DNA of 64,000 bases from UBA3700 sp963592135 (GCA_963592135.1 CAVAVP010000030.1:1-64000), one strand, 5' to 3'. Shown: positions 1 to 8,848, counted from the first letter of the stretch. Notes: a model not told the origin generated them from the letters alone. Numbers and translations: made by a program.

Positions 1-260
1 TTTTTATTGTATCTATTTTCTTGAATTACTTTTAATAATTCACTATCTTTACATCTATTTGCGTGTTTATCTAAATATTCTTTTGATTCCCAAATTTCAA
101 AAAATACAATCTCATTATTCATTTCATTATATTTAGAAACATCAAATCTTAAACAACCCTTATCTGTACTTTTTGAAATACTTGCATGTTCAAGAGCTGC
201 TTTTAAGAATGTTTTCATATTTTCTTTTAGCACTTTATTTATACATACTACGTATATCAT
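1..260 (-). CDS. ABM-domain (quinol monooxygenase-like) protein, partial
   Basis: The reading frame starts at the ATG at 260 and runs off the left edge, giving 86 visible residues. A Shine-Dalgarno sequence GAGGGTG precedes the start. The N-terminus MIYVVCINKVLKEN, followed by a basic/acidic helix, a CLRFDV strand and the strand/helix pair FFEIWESKEYLDKH, fits the ferredoxin-like ABM fold of YgiN-type monooxygenases. The EIWES.E.LD.H segment is typical of that fold. Substrates of such small proteins are often unknown, so the enzymatic role is inferred from the fold only. It is divergent from the small ORF at 321. Confidence 0.7.
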   Translation of the reverse strand, partial: MIYVVCINKVLKENMKTFLKAALEHASISKSTDKGCLRFDVSKYNEMNNEIVFFEIWESKEYLDKHANRCKDSELLKVIQENRYNK

Positions 261-273
261 AACTATCACCCTC

Positions 274-301
274 TTGTATATTTTAACATTTTTCTTATAA
301 A
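274..301 (+). promoter_or_regulatory. Candidate promoter for the 321 ORF
   Basis: TTGTAT (274-279) and TATAAA (296-301) are separated by 16 nt and lie about 20 nt upstream of the ATG at 321. The region also separates two divergent genes. The -35 is imperfect, so the call is tentative. Confidence 0.4.
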
Positions 302-320
302 ATAGATAGAGAGAACAATT

Positions 321-545
321 ATGGACGATATAAGCAGACCGCTTCTTGAAGAAGAAAAAGACTTAATAATTAATTGGTTTATCCAAAATGAAAAGGATAG
401 CGAACAAATAAAGACGCTCCGTTTGCGCAATAAACTAGATAAATCACCAAAAACTTGTAGAGAGTTAATTGAAACTAATATAAAGCAAAATAGTTATAAG
501 ATAGATTCTTTAAGTTTCTATATGCTTTTAATGGCACATATTTAA
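321..545 (+). CDS. Small hypothetical protein (74 aa)
   Basis: This ORF of 74 codons starts with ATG seven bases after AGAGAG, a plausible ribosome site. The product is charged and predicted helical, with no signal peptide, membrane segment or cysteine motif. I recognise no family. It stops exactly where the convergent nrdG gene stops (545/546). Its own start signals and candidate promoter make it more likely real than chance, but coding status is unproven. Confidence 0.45.
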   Translation: MDDISRPLLEEEKDLIINWFIQNEKDSEQIKTLRLRNKLDKSPKTCRELIETNIKQNSYKIDSLSFYMLLMAHI

Positions 546-1064
546 TTAATCCATATATAATTCGACATTGCCATTAAGTAGAGATTTTTTCACATCTATA
601 ATTCTTTGATTTTCAGAACCCCTAAATTTTAAAGAAATATTTTTTTGAGCTTCTATAAATCTTCCATCAACTAAAACATCACACAAAGACAAAAGTTCAT
701 TTGCATACAAACCACTTGCGCGAGAGCCATTTTTTATCTCTTCAAATGTGAAACCCGAATATATCCATACCGTCTTTTTGGGATATATGTTTTTGATTTT
801 TTGTAAAAGAATAACTAAATCTTTTTGATTTTCTATTTCAAAAGGCTCACCTCCCAAAATAGAAATCCCATCAATATAATCTGGAGCCAAAGATTCTATA
901 ATCTTATTTTCAACATCTTTTGTGTATTCTTCCCCATAATTAAAATCCCATGCAACTTCATTAAAACAATTTAGACAATGATGTCTACACCCAGACACAA
1001 ACACCGAGGTTCTAACACCCTTACCATTTGCTATATCGTAATATTTAATTGTTGCTATATTCAT
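546..1064 (-). CDS. nrdG: Anaerobic ribonucleoside-triphosphate reductase-activating protein
   Basis: This 172-residue radical-SAM activase generates the glycyl radical on NrdD. The cluster motif CRHHCLNC (C-X3-C-X2-C, Cys26/30/33) binds the [4Fe-4S] cluster that cleaves S-adenosylmethionine. The N-terminal KYYDIANGKGVRTSVFVSGC segment and the later GGEPFE motif are typical of NrdG, as is the length. It lies downstream of nrdD on the same strand, but a hairpin terminator (1086-1110) separates them. It is therefore either expressed by read-through or from an unseen promoter. Family identification is firm. Confidence 0.95.
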   Translation of the reverse strand: MNIATIKYYDIANGKGVRTSVFVSGCRHHCLNCFNEVAWDFNYGEEYTKDVENKIIESLAPDYIDGISILGGEPFEIENQKDLVILLQKIKNIYPKKTVWIYSGFTFEEIKNGSRASGLYANELLSLCDVLVDGRFIEAQKNISLKFRGSENQRIIDVKKSLLNGNVELYMD

Positions 1065-1077
1065 ATAGTACTCTAGT

Positions 1078-1110
1078 AAAAAAACACCGAACTTTATTCG
1101 GTATTTTTTT
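1078..1110 (-). terminator. Hairpin between nrdD and nrdG
   Basis: ACCGAA (1086-1091) pairs with TTCGGT (1097-1102) around a 5-nt loop. T-runs flank it in both orientations, so it could terminate either strand. On the minus strand it sits between the nrdD stop and the nrdG start. The stem is only 6 bp, so termination may be partial. Confidence 0.65.
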
Positions 1111-1112
1111 TA

Positions 1113-3287
1113 TTATAGATGTAATACCCTTTCTTTTATTTCTTGAGTTCTTCCTTGGTTCCAATATTGTGTTCCAATATAGCCACAAGTTCTTCTTGCT
1201 ACATTCATCTTTGTTTGATCTGTATTCCCGCACTTTGGACATCTCCAAATTAATTTACCATTAGCATCATTAACAATTTCAATTTCTCCATCGTATCCAC
1301 AACATTGACAGTAGTCTGATTTAGTATTTAATTCTGCATACATAATATTTTCATAAATGAATTGCATTACAGAAAGTACTGCCTCAATATTATTTTGCAT
1401 ATTAGGAACTTCAATATACGAGATAGCTCCACCTGGAGATAATTTTTGGAATTCACTTTCTATCTTTAATTTACTAAATGCATCAATTTTTTCAGTTACA
1501 TGAACGTGGTAACTATTTGTAATATAGTTCTTATCCGTAACCCCAGGAATTATACCGAATCTCTTTTGTAAAGCTTTAGCAAACTTATAAGTTGTAGATT
1601 CTAATGGGGTTCCATATAATGAGAAGTCCATATTTTCTTTTTCTTTCCATTCTTTACACTTGTCATTCATATGTTGCATAACTTCAAGAGCAAAAGGTTT
1701 TGCACTTGGGTCTGTATGAGATTTACCTGTCATATACTTTACGCATTCGTATAAACCTGCGTAGCCTAAAGAAATTGTAGAATATCCACCAAACAATAAT
1801 CTGTCTATTGTTTCACCTTTCTTTAACCTTGCAAGAGCTCCATATTGCCACAAAATTGGAGCAGCATCAGACTTGGTTCCCATTAACCTATTGTGTCTTG
1901 CCATTAAAGCTCTATAACAAAGTTCTAGTCTATCATCAAATATCTTCCAAAAATTTTCTACATTACCTTTTGAAGATAAAGCAACATCTACAAGGTTAAT
2001 TGTCACAACGCCTTGGTTAAATCTTCCATAATATTTTGGCTTTCCGTTTGCATCAACATAAGGAGTCAAGAAAGATCTACATCCCATACAAGTATAACAA
2101 TGACCCTCACCGTTTTTATCTACTTTATATTCTATCATCTTCTTTTCAGAAATATAGTCAGGAACCATTCTCTTTGCAGTACACTTTGCAGCTAGTACTG
2201 TTAAGTACCAGAATCTTGTTCCTTCTTTTATATTATCTGGCTCTAAAACATAAATTAATTTTGGGAAAGCTGGTGTTGTATATACTCCTGCCTCATTCTT
2301 TACGCCTTTTATTCTTTGTTTTAAAGTTTCTTCAATAATTAATGCAAGATCGGCTTTTTCTTGTTCATTTTCGGCCTCATTTAAATACATAAAGACTGTA
2401 ACAAAAGGAGCTTGACCATTGGTTGTCATTAAAGTAACTACTTGATATTGAATTGTTTGAATACCCTTTCTTACTTCTTGTCTTAATCTAGACTCTGTAA
2501 GTTCATCTATTTTTTCTTCAGGAATGTTTAAATCTTTTAATTCCTCTTGTAATTCTGATTTAATTTTCTTTCTTGAAACATCAACAAATGGAGCTAAGTG
2601 GGTTAAAGAAATACTTTGCCCACCATATTGAGAAGAAGCTACTTGAGCAATTATTTGTGTTGCGATGTTACATGCTGTCGAGAAACTATGTGGTCTTTCA
2701 ATTAATGTTCCTGAAATAACTGTACCATTTTGAAGCATATCTTCTAGATTTATTAAATCACAGTTATGCATATGTTGAGCAAAATAGTCAGCATCATGGA
2801 AGTGAATTATACCAGCATCATGTGCGGCTACTATATCTTCTGGCAATAAAACTCTACGAGTTAAATCTTTACTTACCTCGCCTGCCATATAATCTCTTTG
2901 AACGGAGTTTACTGTTGGATTTTTATTTGAATTTTCTTGTTTTACTTCTTCGTTATTGCATTCAATCAATGACATGATTTGTTCATCTGTTGTATTAGAC
3001 TTTCTAACAACAGCTCTAGTATATCTATATGTGATGTACTTTCTTGCCAAATCATGGGCGCCCATGTCCATTAATTTATTTTCTACTCTATCTTGAATTT
3101 CTTCAACGTTAAATGACCGAATAGCTTTCTCACATTCAACCGTAATTTCATTTGCTATTCTCTCAATATCCTCTTGCGAAATTCGAGCAGCGTCAGACAC
3201 ATTAGTATTAGCTTTTTCTATAGCTCTAATGATTTTTGATTTATCATAATCTGCTTCCGATCCATTACGTTTAATAAGTTTCAACAT
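1113..3287 (-). CDS. nrdD: Anaerobic (class III) ribonucleoside-triphosphate reductase
   Basis: This 724-residue oxygen-sensitive enzyme reduces ribonucleoside triphosphates to deoxyribonucleotides for DNA synthesis. An N-terminal ATP-cone (about residues 1-95) for allosteric control is followed by the glycyl-radical barrel, with HMHNCDLINLEDML and the GGQSIS region. A C-terminal zinc ribbon CQCCG...CPKCG precedes the glycyl-radical motif RRTCGYIG, where the radical Gly should be residue 702. The length is normal. The ATG is preceded by a strong AAGGAGG site. Expression is likely repressed by NrdR (two boxes upstream of a consensus promoter). The partner activase is nrdG. Confidence 0.98.
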   Translation of the reverse strand: MLKLIKRNGSEADYDKSKIIRAIEKANTNVSDAARISQEDIERIANEITVECEKAIRSFNVEEIQDRVENKLMDMGAHDLARKYITYRYTRAVVRKSNTTDEQIMSLIECNNEEVKQENSNKNPTVNSVQRDYMAGEVSKDLTRRVLLPEDIVAAHDAGIIHFHDADYFAQHMHNCDLINLEDMLQNGTVISGTLIERPHSFSTACNIATQIIAQVASSQYGGQSISLTHLAPFVDVSRKKIKSELQEELKDLNIPEEKIDELTESRLRQEVRKGIQTIQYQVVTLMTTNGQAPFVTVFMYLNEAENEQEKADLALIIEETLKQRIKGVKNEAGVYTTPAFPKLIYVLEPDNIKEGTRFWYLTVLAAKCTAKRMVPDYISEKKMIEYKVDKNGEGHCYTCMGCRSFLTPYVDANGKPKYYGRFNQGVVTINLVDVALSSKGNVENFWKIFDDRLELCYRALMARHNRLMGTKSDAAPILWQYGALARLKKGETIDRLLFGGYSTISLGYAGLYECVKYMTGKSHTDPSAKPFALEVMQHMNDKCKEWKEKENMDFSLYGTPLESTTYKFAKALQKRFGIIPGVTDKNYITNSYHVHVTEKIDAFSKLKIESEFQKLSPGGAISYIEVPNMQNNIEAVLSVMQFIYENIMYAELNTKSDYCQCCGYDGEIEIVNDANGKLIWRCPKCGNTDQTKMNVARRTCGYIGTQYWNQGRTQEIKERVLHL

Positions 3288-3354
3288 AAACCCTTCCTCC
3301 TTACATATAATTAACCCAGTGTTAATTCTCTCTCAAAAATTAAAGTGTATTTAG

Positions 3355-3383
3355 ATTATATATATCAAAGATATACATGTCAA
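3355..3383 (-). promoter_or_regulatory. nrdD promoter (consensus sigma-70 type)
   Basis: Read on the minus strand, TTGACA (3383-3378) and TATAAT (3360-3355) are both perfect and are spaced by exactly 17 nt. The expected start lies near 3348, giving a leader of about 60 nt with a Shine-Dalgarno sequence. Confidence 0.9.
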
Positions 3384-3390
3384 CAGCAAA

Positions 3391-3438
3391 CCACAAAATA
3401 TTGTGAGTAATTTTTTGTCTAACTACTATATATTGTGG
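3391..3438 (-). promoter_or_regulatory. Paired NrdR boxes upstream of nrdD
   Basis: Two 16-bp sites, CCACAAAATATTGTGA (3391-3406) and CTACTATATATTGTGG (3423-3438), each match 13 of 16 positions of the known NrdR consensus ACACWATATATWGTGT. Their centres are 32 bp apart, about three helical turns, as is usual for NrdR. They lie directly upstream of the -35 element. No nrdR gene is in this window. Confidence 0.85.
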
Positions 3439-3522
3439 TTTTGTTCGAAATTATTAGACATAATTGTAGTAAAAAATTTTACATAGAAGACAAGTGTCTA
3501 AATGTTTAATTTACAAAACTTT

Positions 3523-4728
3523 TTATTTGATTAAGTTTTCTTTCTTTGATGATTTTACAACGAATAATATTAAGGCTAAAAGCAGCACTGGAAAAATTAT
3601 TGCGACTGAAATTCCTATTCTAAGACCATCTCCACTATTTGAAGATATAGAATTAGAAACTGCACCTACAATTGTTGGCCCAAGTGTACATCCTGCATCC
3701 CCACCTAACGCCATTATTGAAAAAACTTTACCTTCACCATTTTTAAATTTCTTAGCTGCGATATTTAAAACACCCGGCCATGTAGCACCAACAAAAAATC
3801 CACATAATGCACAGCCAATTAAAGATATAATCGCTGGAGAGAAAATTATTATTACATAACTTATAACGCACCCTGTAGCGGAGATAATTATTATTTTTTC
3901 TTGTCCTATTTTATCTGCAAAAATGCCAGATAATATTCTTGCCGCTCCCATTAATATAGCAAAAGCAAGAGGTCCTAATAAATCACCCATAGTTTTTGAA
4001 ACATCAAGACCACGCTCTGCAAAATAGGATGCCCATTGAGCAATCGCAAGTTCGGTAGCACCTGCACAAACTATCATAAACAAGCATGCAAGGAATACTT
4101 TGTTTTTTAACAAGTCCAACAAAGACATTTTTGATTCTTCATTTTCCGCCTTTAATTCTTCAATTGGAACAAATATAAATGTGATTATATTGATAAAAGG
4201 GAAAATCGCGCAACCCATAGGCAAATAACGCCAATATGAACCTAAAAATTTAATATAAAGAGTTGTAAGTAAAACAACAACTGCTACTCCCCAGCAATAC
4301 GAAGAATGCAAAAAATTAAGACCCATATTTGATTTTTTGCCAGGAATAGCTTCAACGATTGGACTTATTATAACTTCTATAAACCCAGCTCCTAATGAAG
4401 CTATCATTATAGATATTACAATTCCTAAATAATGATTGCTCATTATAAAAGGTAGAATTCCTAAAAGAAGCAATCCTACAAAACTACAAACATGAGCGAG
4501 AATTGCAATCAGTCTATACCCTAATTTTTCTATTAGTCTTGTGGATAATGCATCAATAACAAGTTGTACAAAAAATGTAATAGTTATTATTAATGTCAAT
4601 TTTGCTAAATCTATATTAAATTCATCTTGTATACACACAAATAAAAGCGGAACAAGATTTACTACTATTGCTTGCACGAAAAAACCTAAATAGCACGAAA
4701 CCTTTGTAAAATTATATTTATTTAACAT
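3523..4728 (-). CDS. Major facilitator superfamily transporter
   Basis: This 401-residue protein has about twelve hydrophobic segments in two halves separated by a charged cytoplasmic loop near residues 190-205 (IEELKAENEE). GARILSGIFADKIG in the second half is the usual MFS loop 8-9 motif, and the WPGVLNIAAKKF segment resembles sugar-type MFS members. Substrate cannot be told from sequence. Its start overlaps the end of trmB by 7 nt, so the two are probably translationally coupled. No obvious GC-rich terminator follows. Confidence 0.85.
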   Translation of the reverse strand: MLNKYNFTKVSCYLGFFVQAIVVNLVPLLFVCIQDEFNIDLAKLTLIITITFFVQLVIDALSTRLIEKLGYRLIAILAHVCSFVGLLLLGILPFIMSNHYLGIVISIMIASLGAGFIEVIISPIVEAIPGKKSNMGLNFLHSSYCWGVAVVVLLTTLYIKFLGSYWRYLPMGCAIFPFINIITFIFVPIEELKAENEESKMSLLDLLKNKVFLACLFMIVCAGATELAIAQWASYFAERGLDVSKTMGDLLGPLAFAILMGAARILSGIFADKIGQEKIIIISATGCVISYVIIIFSPAIISLIGCALCGFFVGATWPGVLNIAAKKFKNGEGKVFSIMALGGDAGCTLGPTIVGAVSNSISSNSGDGLRIGISVAIIFPVLLLALILFVVKSSKKENLIK

Positions 4729-5393
4729 TTATAAGCCTCTAATCTATTTATTTTCCTTCCCATTTTTATATATTTTTCTTCATGTTCTGTAACAATATTA
4801 TTCTCAATATTAGCCATACCTACATCGTAGCATATGTTTTCGACCCTGAATCCTGCTTTTTTAAAACTTTCAATAGAATACTCAAAAAATTCTAAATCGT
4901 CAGTTTTTTGCTCGATTTTGCCATCGTTTTTCAAAATTTTCCTGTATATTTTTAGAAATCTTTGTGAAGTTAATCTTTGTTTTTCATCGGTTGAGGAAGG
5001 AAGTGGATTTGAAAAATTTAAATAAATAGTAGAAATACTTTCATCTTTTATAAATTTTTCTATACATTCAACTCTACAATTAATAAATTTTAAATTTTCA
5101 ACTTTTTTATCTCTTGCTTTTTCTATTGCACCAATAATTATGTTACTAAATTTTTCTACGGCAATATAATTTATATTTTTATTTTGTAAAGCTTTTAAAA
5201 TAGCAAAACTACCAAGGCCACAGCCAAGATCTAACTCAACACTATTTTCATTGCCAAATAGAGATTTAACATCTATATATTCCTTTTGTTCTATATATTT
5301 ATTAACATTCGAAAATGCGCCTTCAGTTGCGATTAAATAATCGCTACTTTGAGCAATTCTATTATTCAAATTTCCCTTTCTTCTCATTCGCAT
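4722..5393 (-). CDS. trmB: tRNA (guanine-N7-)-methyltransferase
   Basis: This enzyme methylates N7 of G46 in the tRNA variable loop using S-adenosylmethionine. The N-terminus MRMRRKGN is characteristic of TrmB. The SAM-binding motif I reads ELDLGCGLGSFA, and YLNFSNPLPSS with LTSQRFLKIYRKIL matches the family's YxNFPDPWPKxRH and FL..Y..iL blocks. The usual aspartate/tryptophan positions of that motif differ (NFSNPLPSS). I choose the ATG at 5393 (223 aa) rather than an upstream TTG at 5423. It fits the family, and a TATAAT -10 hexamer lies only 6 nt upstream, suggesting a leaderless mRNA. It is divergent from the DUF2804 gene. Confidence 0.9.
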   Translation of the reverse strand: MRMRRKGNLNNRIAQSSDYLIATEGAFSNVNKYIEQKEYIDVKSLFGNENSVELDLGCGLGSFAILKALQNKNINYIAVEKFSNIIIGAIEKARDKKVENLKFINCRVECIEKFIKDESISTIYLNFSNPLPSSTDEKQRLTSQRFLKIYRKILKNDGKIEQKTDDLEFFEYSIESFKKAGFRVENICYDVGMANIENNIVTEHEEKYIKMGRKINRLEAYKC

Positions 5394-5399
5394 GTAAAG

Positions 5400-5408
5400 A
5401 TTATAACA
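5400..5408 (-). promoter_or_regulatory. Extended -10 promoter of trmB, apparently leaderless
   Basis: On the minus strand TGTTATAAT forms an extended -10 element (TATAAT at 5405-5400). Six nucleotides later comes the trmB ATG, so transcription should begin at or within one base of the start codon. No Shine-Dalgarno sequence and no good -35 are visible. Confidence 0.7.
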
Positions 5409-5460
5409 AAGAAAAAAAATCAACGCTACTTTTTATTATATTCACTATATTTTATTAAAA

Positions 5461-5469
5461 TGATAAAAT
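5461..5469 (+). promoter_or_regulatory. Extended -10 promoter for the DUF2804 gene
   Basis: TGATAAAAT is an extended -10 element, followed 9 nt later by GAGG and then the ATG at 5489. This gives a short leader with a normal ribosome site. Confidence 0.5.
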
Positions 5470-5488
5470 ATATGTATGAGGTTAAATT

Positions 5489-6529
5489 ATGTCAACACAA
5501 CATCAAGTTACAAAAAGACAAAAATTGTTAGGAATAAATGGCAACATCCAAGAACCAGGATTTGCTTTTAATCAAGTATGGGAATATAAAAGACAAGATA
5601 TAAAAGCACCAAAGTGGCGTATAAAGGAATGGGATTATTATTACATAGGCAATCAAGAATATGGCTTATGTTTGACAATTGCCGATTGTGGCTATGTTGG
5701 AAATATTAGTGCTTCACTTCTTGATTTTAAAAACAAGACTCAAATCAATAAAAGCGCTCTCTTATTCTTTACTATGGGCAAAATGAACGCACCATCAACT
5801 CCTGATATTGGAGATTTTTATGGCAAAAGCACACAGGCTGATTTTGCTTTTGAAAACAATGGAAAAGAAAAACATTTATCTGGGATATTTGAAGAATTTT
5901 ATGATAATAAAGATCCACTAATCTTTGATATAATTTTAAAGGATATACCTAAAGACCATATGGTAATAGCTACTCCATTTAATAAAGATAAGCATTTTTA
6001 TTACAATCAAAAAACGAACTGCATGAAAGTTTATGGTTATTTCACAATTGAAGGTGAAGATTATACCCTAGAGGATAAAGATACTTTAGCAGGTTTGGAC
6101 TGGGGCCGTGGAGTTTGGACATATAACAATACATGGTATTGGGGTTCATTTCAAACACTTTTAGACAATGGTATGAACGTTGGCTTTAATATAGGATATG
6201 GATTTGGCGACACATCTATGGCCACAGAAAATATGGTTTTTGTTGACGGAAAAGGCTATAAATTAGATGAAGTCACATTTAATATACCTCAAAAAGATGG
6301 CAAGGATGATTTCATGTCTCCTTGGACTTTTACATCTAATGATAACAAATTTTATATGGACTTCACTCCTATTATAGATAGACAAGCCCCAATAAACTTA
6401 GGTATACTATGCATGATTCCACATCAAGTCTTTGGTTATTTTAAAGGGTATTTCATTCTTGATAATGGAGAAAAAATAGAAATAAAAAATAAAATTGGAT
6501 TTGCAGAAAAAGTCCACAATAAATGGTAA
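5489..6529 (+). CDS. DUF2804 domain-containing protein
   Basis: This 346-residue soluble protein contains the DUF2804 hallmarks: a Trp-rich N-terminal half and LAGLDWGRGVWTYNNTWYWGS in the middle (residues about 208-228). Further Gly/Trp-rich beta strands follow (GFNIGYGFG, SPWTF). The family is uncharacterised, possibly a lipocalin-like or sugar-related beta fold, and I cannot assign a reaction. GAGG precedes the ATG with good spacing. The next gene follows after 11 nt with its own strong ribosome site, so the two likely form an operon ending at the terminator at 7510. Confidence 0.85.
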   Translation: MSTQHQVTKRQKLLGINGNIQEPGFAFNQVWEYKRQDIKAPKWRIKEWDYYYIGNQEYGLCLTIADCGYVGNISASLLDFKNKTQINKSALLFFTMGKMNAPSTPDIGDFYGKSTQADFAFENNGKEKHLSGIFEEFYDNKDPLIFDIILKDIPKDHMVIATPFNKDKHFYYNQKTNCMKVYGYFTIEGEDYTLEDKDTLAGLDWGRGVWTYNNTWYWGSFQTLLDNGMNVGFNIGYGFGDTSMATENMVFVDGKGYKLDEVTFNIPQKDGKDDFMSPWTFTSNDNKFYMDFTPIIDRQAPINLGILCMIPHQVFGYFKGYFILDNGEKIEIKNKIGFAEKVHNKW

Positions 6530-6540
6530 AGAGGTAAAAA

Positions 6541-7491
6541 ATGTCTAAAGGAAAAAATCATACAGGTTGTAAAATTTGTTGTATAACTTCTTTAATTGTT
6601 ATTCTACTTATTGTAGCCGTTATAGCAGTATCTTTATTTGTTATAACTCCAAACATGATAAATATTGGTGATACAAAAATTGAGCAACTAAATAATAAAT
6701 CTTTAAACGAATTAGGTTTTGGTGATTTGACATTATTTAAGATCATTAAAGAATTAGTTTCTATGAAAAATGTAAAAGAATCTGACATTGTTAAAAACGG
6801 ATACGATTCTACTGAAGAATCATCAAATACGGAAACTAATTTCACAAATGCAACTGGATATAATAAAGACAATTTTGATTACACTACACTTGCAACACCA
6901 GAAGGAATGTTAAAGTATGATAATCAATATCTTTTATCTTATAAAGACACAACCATTGCTTATATTTTTAATGAAATAATTTCATCCGCATCTAATGATG
7001 CTGCTGATTCTTCAGATGTAGATTTACAAAATGCTGCCGAATTAAAACTAAACATTAAAGAATTAACTCTAACGAAAGATACTACTGGAGATTTCTATAT
7101 GAGAATTGTTGCGTCGTTTGATACAGTTCCACTAGCTAAAAAATTAGGCGATGACAAAAGTTCACTTTTACCAGAAAATATCTATCTAGTTTCTAATATT
7201 AAAACAAGTGTGGATTCTACTGGAAAATTAATATTTTCTGAAGGAACTATTGGCATAAATGGAGATACAAACACAGCAACAGGAAAAGCAATCATCAACA
7301 TGGTAAATGAGGTTTATTCACTTGAAGAAATGAATAATACACTTTGCAACGAAATATCTACAATTATATGGAATATTGGACAAATCGGAACGGCAACAGT
7401 TGACTCAAACAATATTGTTACAGACGACATATTTTTAGGAGTTGTAGGTTTATATGATGGCAAAATAACTGTCATAACACATACTAAATAA
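6541..7491 (+). CDS. Membrane-anchored protein of unknown function (316 aa)
   Basis: A short basic N-terminus with Cys residues (TGCKICC) leads into one transmembrane helix (about residues 17-38). The remainder is predicted to be extracytoplasmic, polar and Ser/Thr/Asp-rich. I recognise no family. The N-terminal arrangement (Cys pair, one helix, then an L-x-L-W/F-x-I amphipathic segment NELGFGDLTLFKIIKELVS) resembles the 97-aa protein at 13138-13431, suggesting a lineage-specific family. AGAGG precedes the ATG. It is co-oriented with, and 11 nt downstream of, the DUF2804 gene. Confidence 0.75.
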   Translation: MSKGKNHTGCKICCITSLIVILLIVAVIAVSLFVITPNMINIGDTKIEQLNNKSLNELGFGDLTLFKIIKELVSMKNVKESDIVKNGYDSTEESSNTETNFTNATGYNKDNFDYTTLATPEGMLKYDNQYLLSYKDTTIAYIFNEIISSASNDAADSSDVDLQNAAELKLNIKELTLTKDTTGDFYMRIVASFDTVPLAKKLGDDKSSLLPENIYLVSNIKTSVDSTGKLIFSEGTIGINGDTNTATGKAIINMVNEVYSLEEMNNTLCNEISTIIWNIGQIGTATVDSNNIVTDDIFLGVVGLYDGKITVITHTK

Positions 7492-7509
7492 TATAATATA
7501 GTTCATTTT

Positions 7510-7541
7510 AACCTCTAAGTTAAAACACTTGGAGGTTTTTT
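7510..7541 (+). terminator. Rho-independent terminator of the DUF2804 operon
   Basis: AACCTCTAAG pairs with CTTGGAGGTT (10 bp including one U-G wobble) and is followed by a T-run, 18 nt after the stop of the 316-aa gene. Confidence 0.9.
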
Positions 7542-7604
7542 ATTCATTTTTTCATTTTATATGGTTTAATTAATACCATAAGTTATCTCCTTTAATTTTT
7601 ATTG

Positions 7605-7647
7605 CAAAAAAAATAGGCTGCTTGGATTTTTTATTCGCAAACAACCC
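7605..7647 (-). terminator. Rho-independent terminator after malic enzyme
   Basis: On the minus strand GGTTGTTTG pairs with CAAGCAGCC (9 bp with G-U wobbles), followed by TATTTTTTTT. It lies just past the malic-enzyme stop at 7670. Confidence 0.8.
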
Positions 7648-7669
7648 ATTTTTATTAATTACTAATTTT

Positions 7670-8848
7670 TCATATTCTTGCTACACCTGATTTTCTAGCA
7701 GCTTCTGCAACTGCAGCAGCAACTGTCTTTCCTACACGAGGATCAAATGCTTTTGGTAAAATATAATCTGGATTTAACTCTTCATCAGCAACTAAACTAG
7801 CAATAGCTTTAGCCGCAGCAATTTTCATCTCTTCATTTATATCGCTTGCCCTAACATCTAATGCTCCTCTAAATATTCCTGGGAATGCTAAAACATTATT
7901 TACTTGGTTAGGGAAATCTGATCTTCCTGTTCCCATAACAGCAACTCCCGCCTCTTTTGCCTCATCTGGCATAATTTCAGGAACTGGATTAGCCATAGCT
8001 AAAACAATAGGATCCTTTGCCATTGTCTTAATCATATCTTTAGTTAGTACACCTGGCTTTGAAACTCCAATAAAGATATCTGCACCTGGTAATGCATCAG
8101 CAAGTTTGCCTCTTAAGTTACCTTTATTAGACCAACTTGCAATATCTGCTTTTGCTGGTGTTAAGTTTTCATTATCCTTACTTACAATACCTTTACTATC
8201 ACAAAGAATAACATTCTTCATTCCTGCACTTAAGAATAATTTAGCAATAGCAACACCTGCAGCACCTGCTCCAGAGAATACTGCTGTACAATCTTTAATA
8301 TCCTTCTTAACAATCTTTAAAGCATTTGTAATAGCGGCTAAACAAATAACTGCTGTTCCATGTTGGTCATCGTGGAAAATTGGAATATCGCAACGCTCTT
8401 TTAACTTCTTTTCAATTTCAAAACATCTAGGTGCTGAAATATCCTCTAAGTTAACACCACCAAATGAACCTGCAAGTAATGCAACAGTATTAACAATAGT
8501 ATCTACATCCTTACTTCTTACACATAAAGGTATAGCATCTACATCGCCAAACGATTTAAATAAAACACATTTACCTTCCATAACTGGCATACCAGCCTCT
8601 GGGCCAATATCTCCTAATCCTAATACTGCTGTACCATCTGTAACAACGGCTACTGTATTCCATCTTCTTGTTAACTCATAAGATTTATTAATATCTTTTT
8701 GGATTTCTAGACATGGTTGAGCAACACCTGGAGTGTATGCTAAAGATAAATCTTCTTTATCTTTTACAGGAACTCTAGAGATATATTCTAGTTTTCCTCT
8801 CCACTTGTAATGTAATTTTAATGATTCTTCTGCGTAATTTCTACCCAT
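7670..8848 (-). CDS. NAD(P)-dependent malic enzyme (malate dehydrogenase, decarboxylating)
   Basis: This 392-residue enzyme of the short bacterial type converts malate to pyruvate, CO2 and reduced nicotinamide. Malic-enzyme signatures are YTPGVAQPC (substrate/tyrosine region), GDIGPEAGMPVMEGK, the metal/catalytic block IFHDDQHGTAV, and the Rossmann glycine motif FSGAGAAGVAIAKLF. The length is typical of single-domain bacterial NAD-type enzymes. NAD versus NADP preference cannot be read confidently. It follows the Ldh2-type dehydrogenase by 10 nt and is probably cotranscribed with it, ending at the terminator at 7605-7647. Confidence 0.95.
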   Translation of the reverse strand: MGRNYAEESLKLHYKWRGKLEYISRVPVKDKEDLSLAYTPGVAQPCLEIQKDINKSYELTRRWNTVAVVTDGTAVLGLGDIGPEAGMPVMEGKCVLFKSFGDVDAIPLCVRSKDVDTIVNTVALLAGSFGGVNLEDISAPRCFEIEKKLKERCDIPIFHDDQHGTAVICLAAITNALKIVKKDIKDCTAVFSGAGAAGVAIAKLFLSAGMKNVILCDSKGIVSKDNENLTPAKADIASWSNKGNLRGKLADALPGADIFIGVSKPGVLTKDMIKTMAKDPIVLAMANPVPEIMPDEAKEAGVAVMGTGRSDFPNQVNNVLAFPGIFRGALDVRASDINEEMKIAAAKAIASLVADEELNPDYILPKAFDPRVGKTVAAAVAEAARKSGVARI

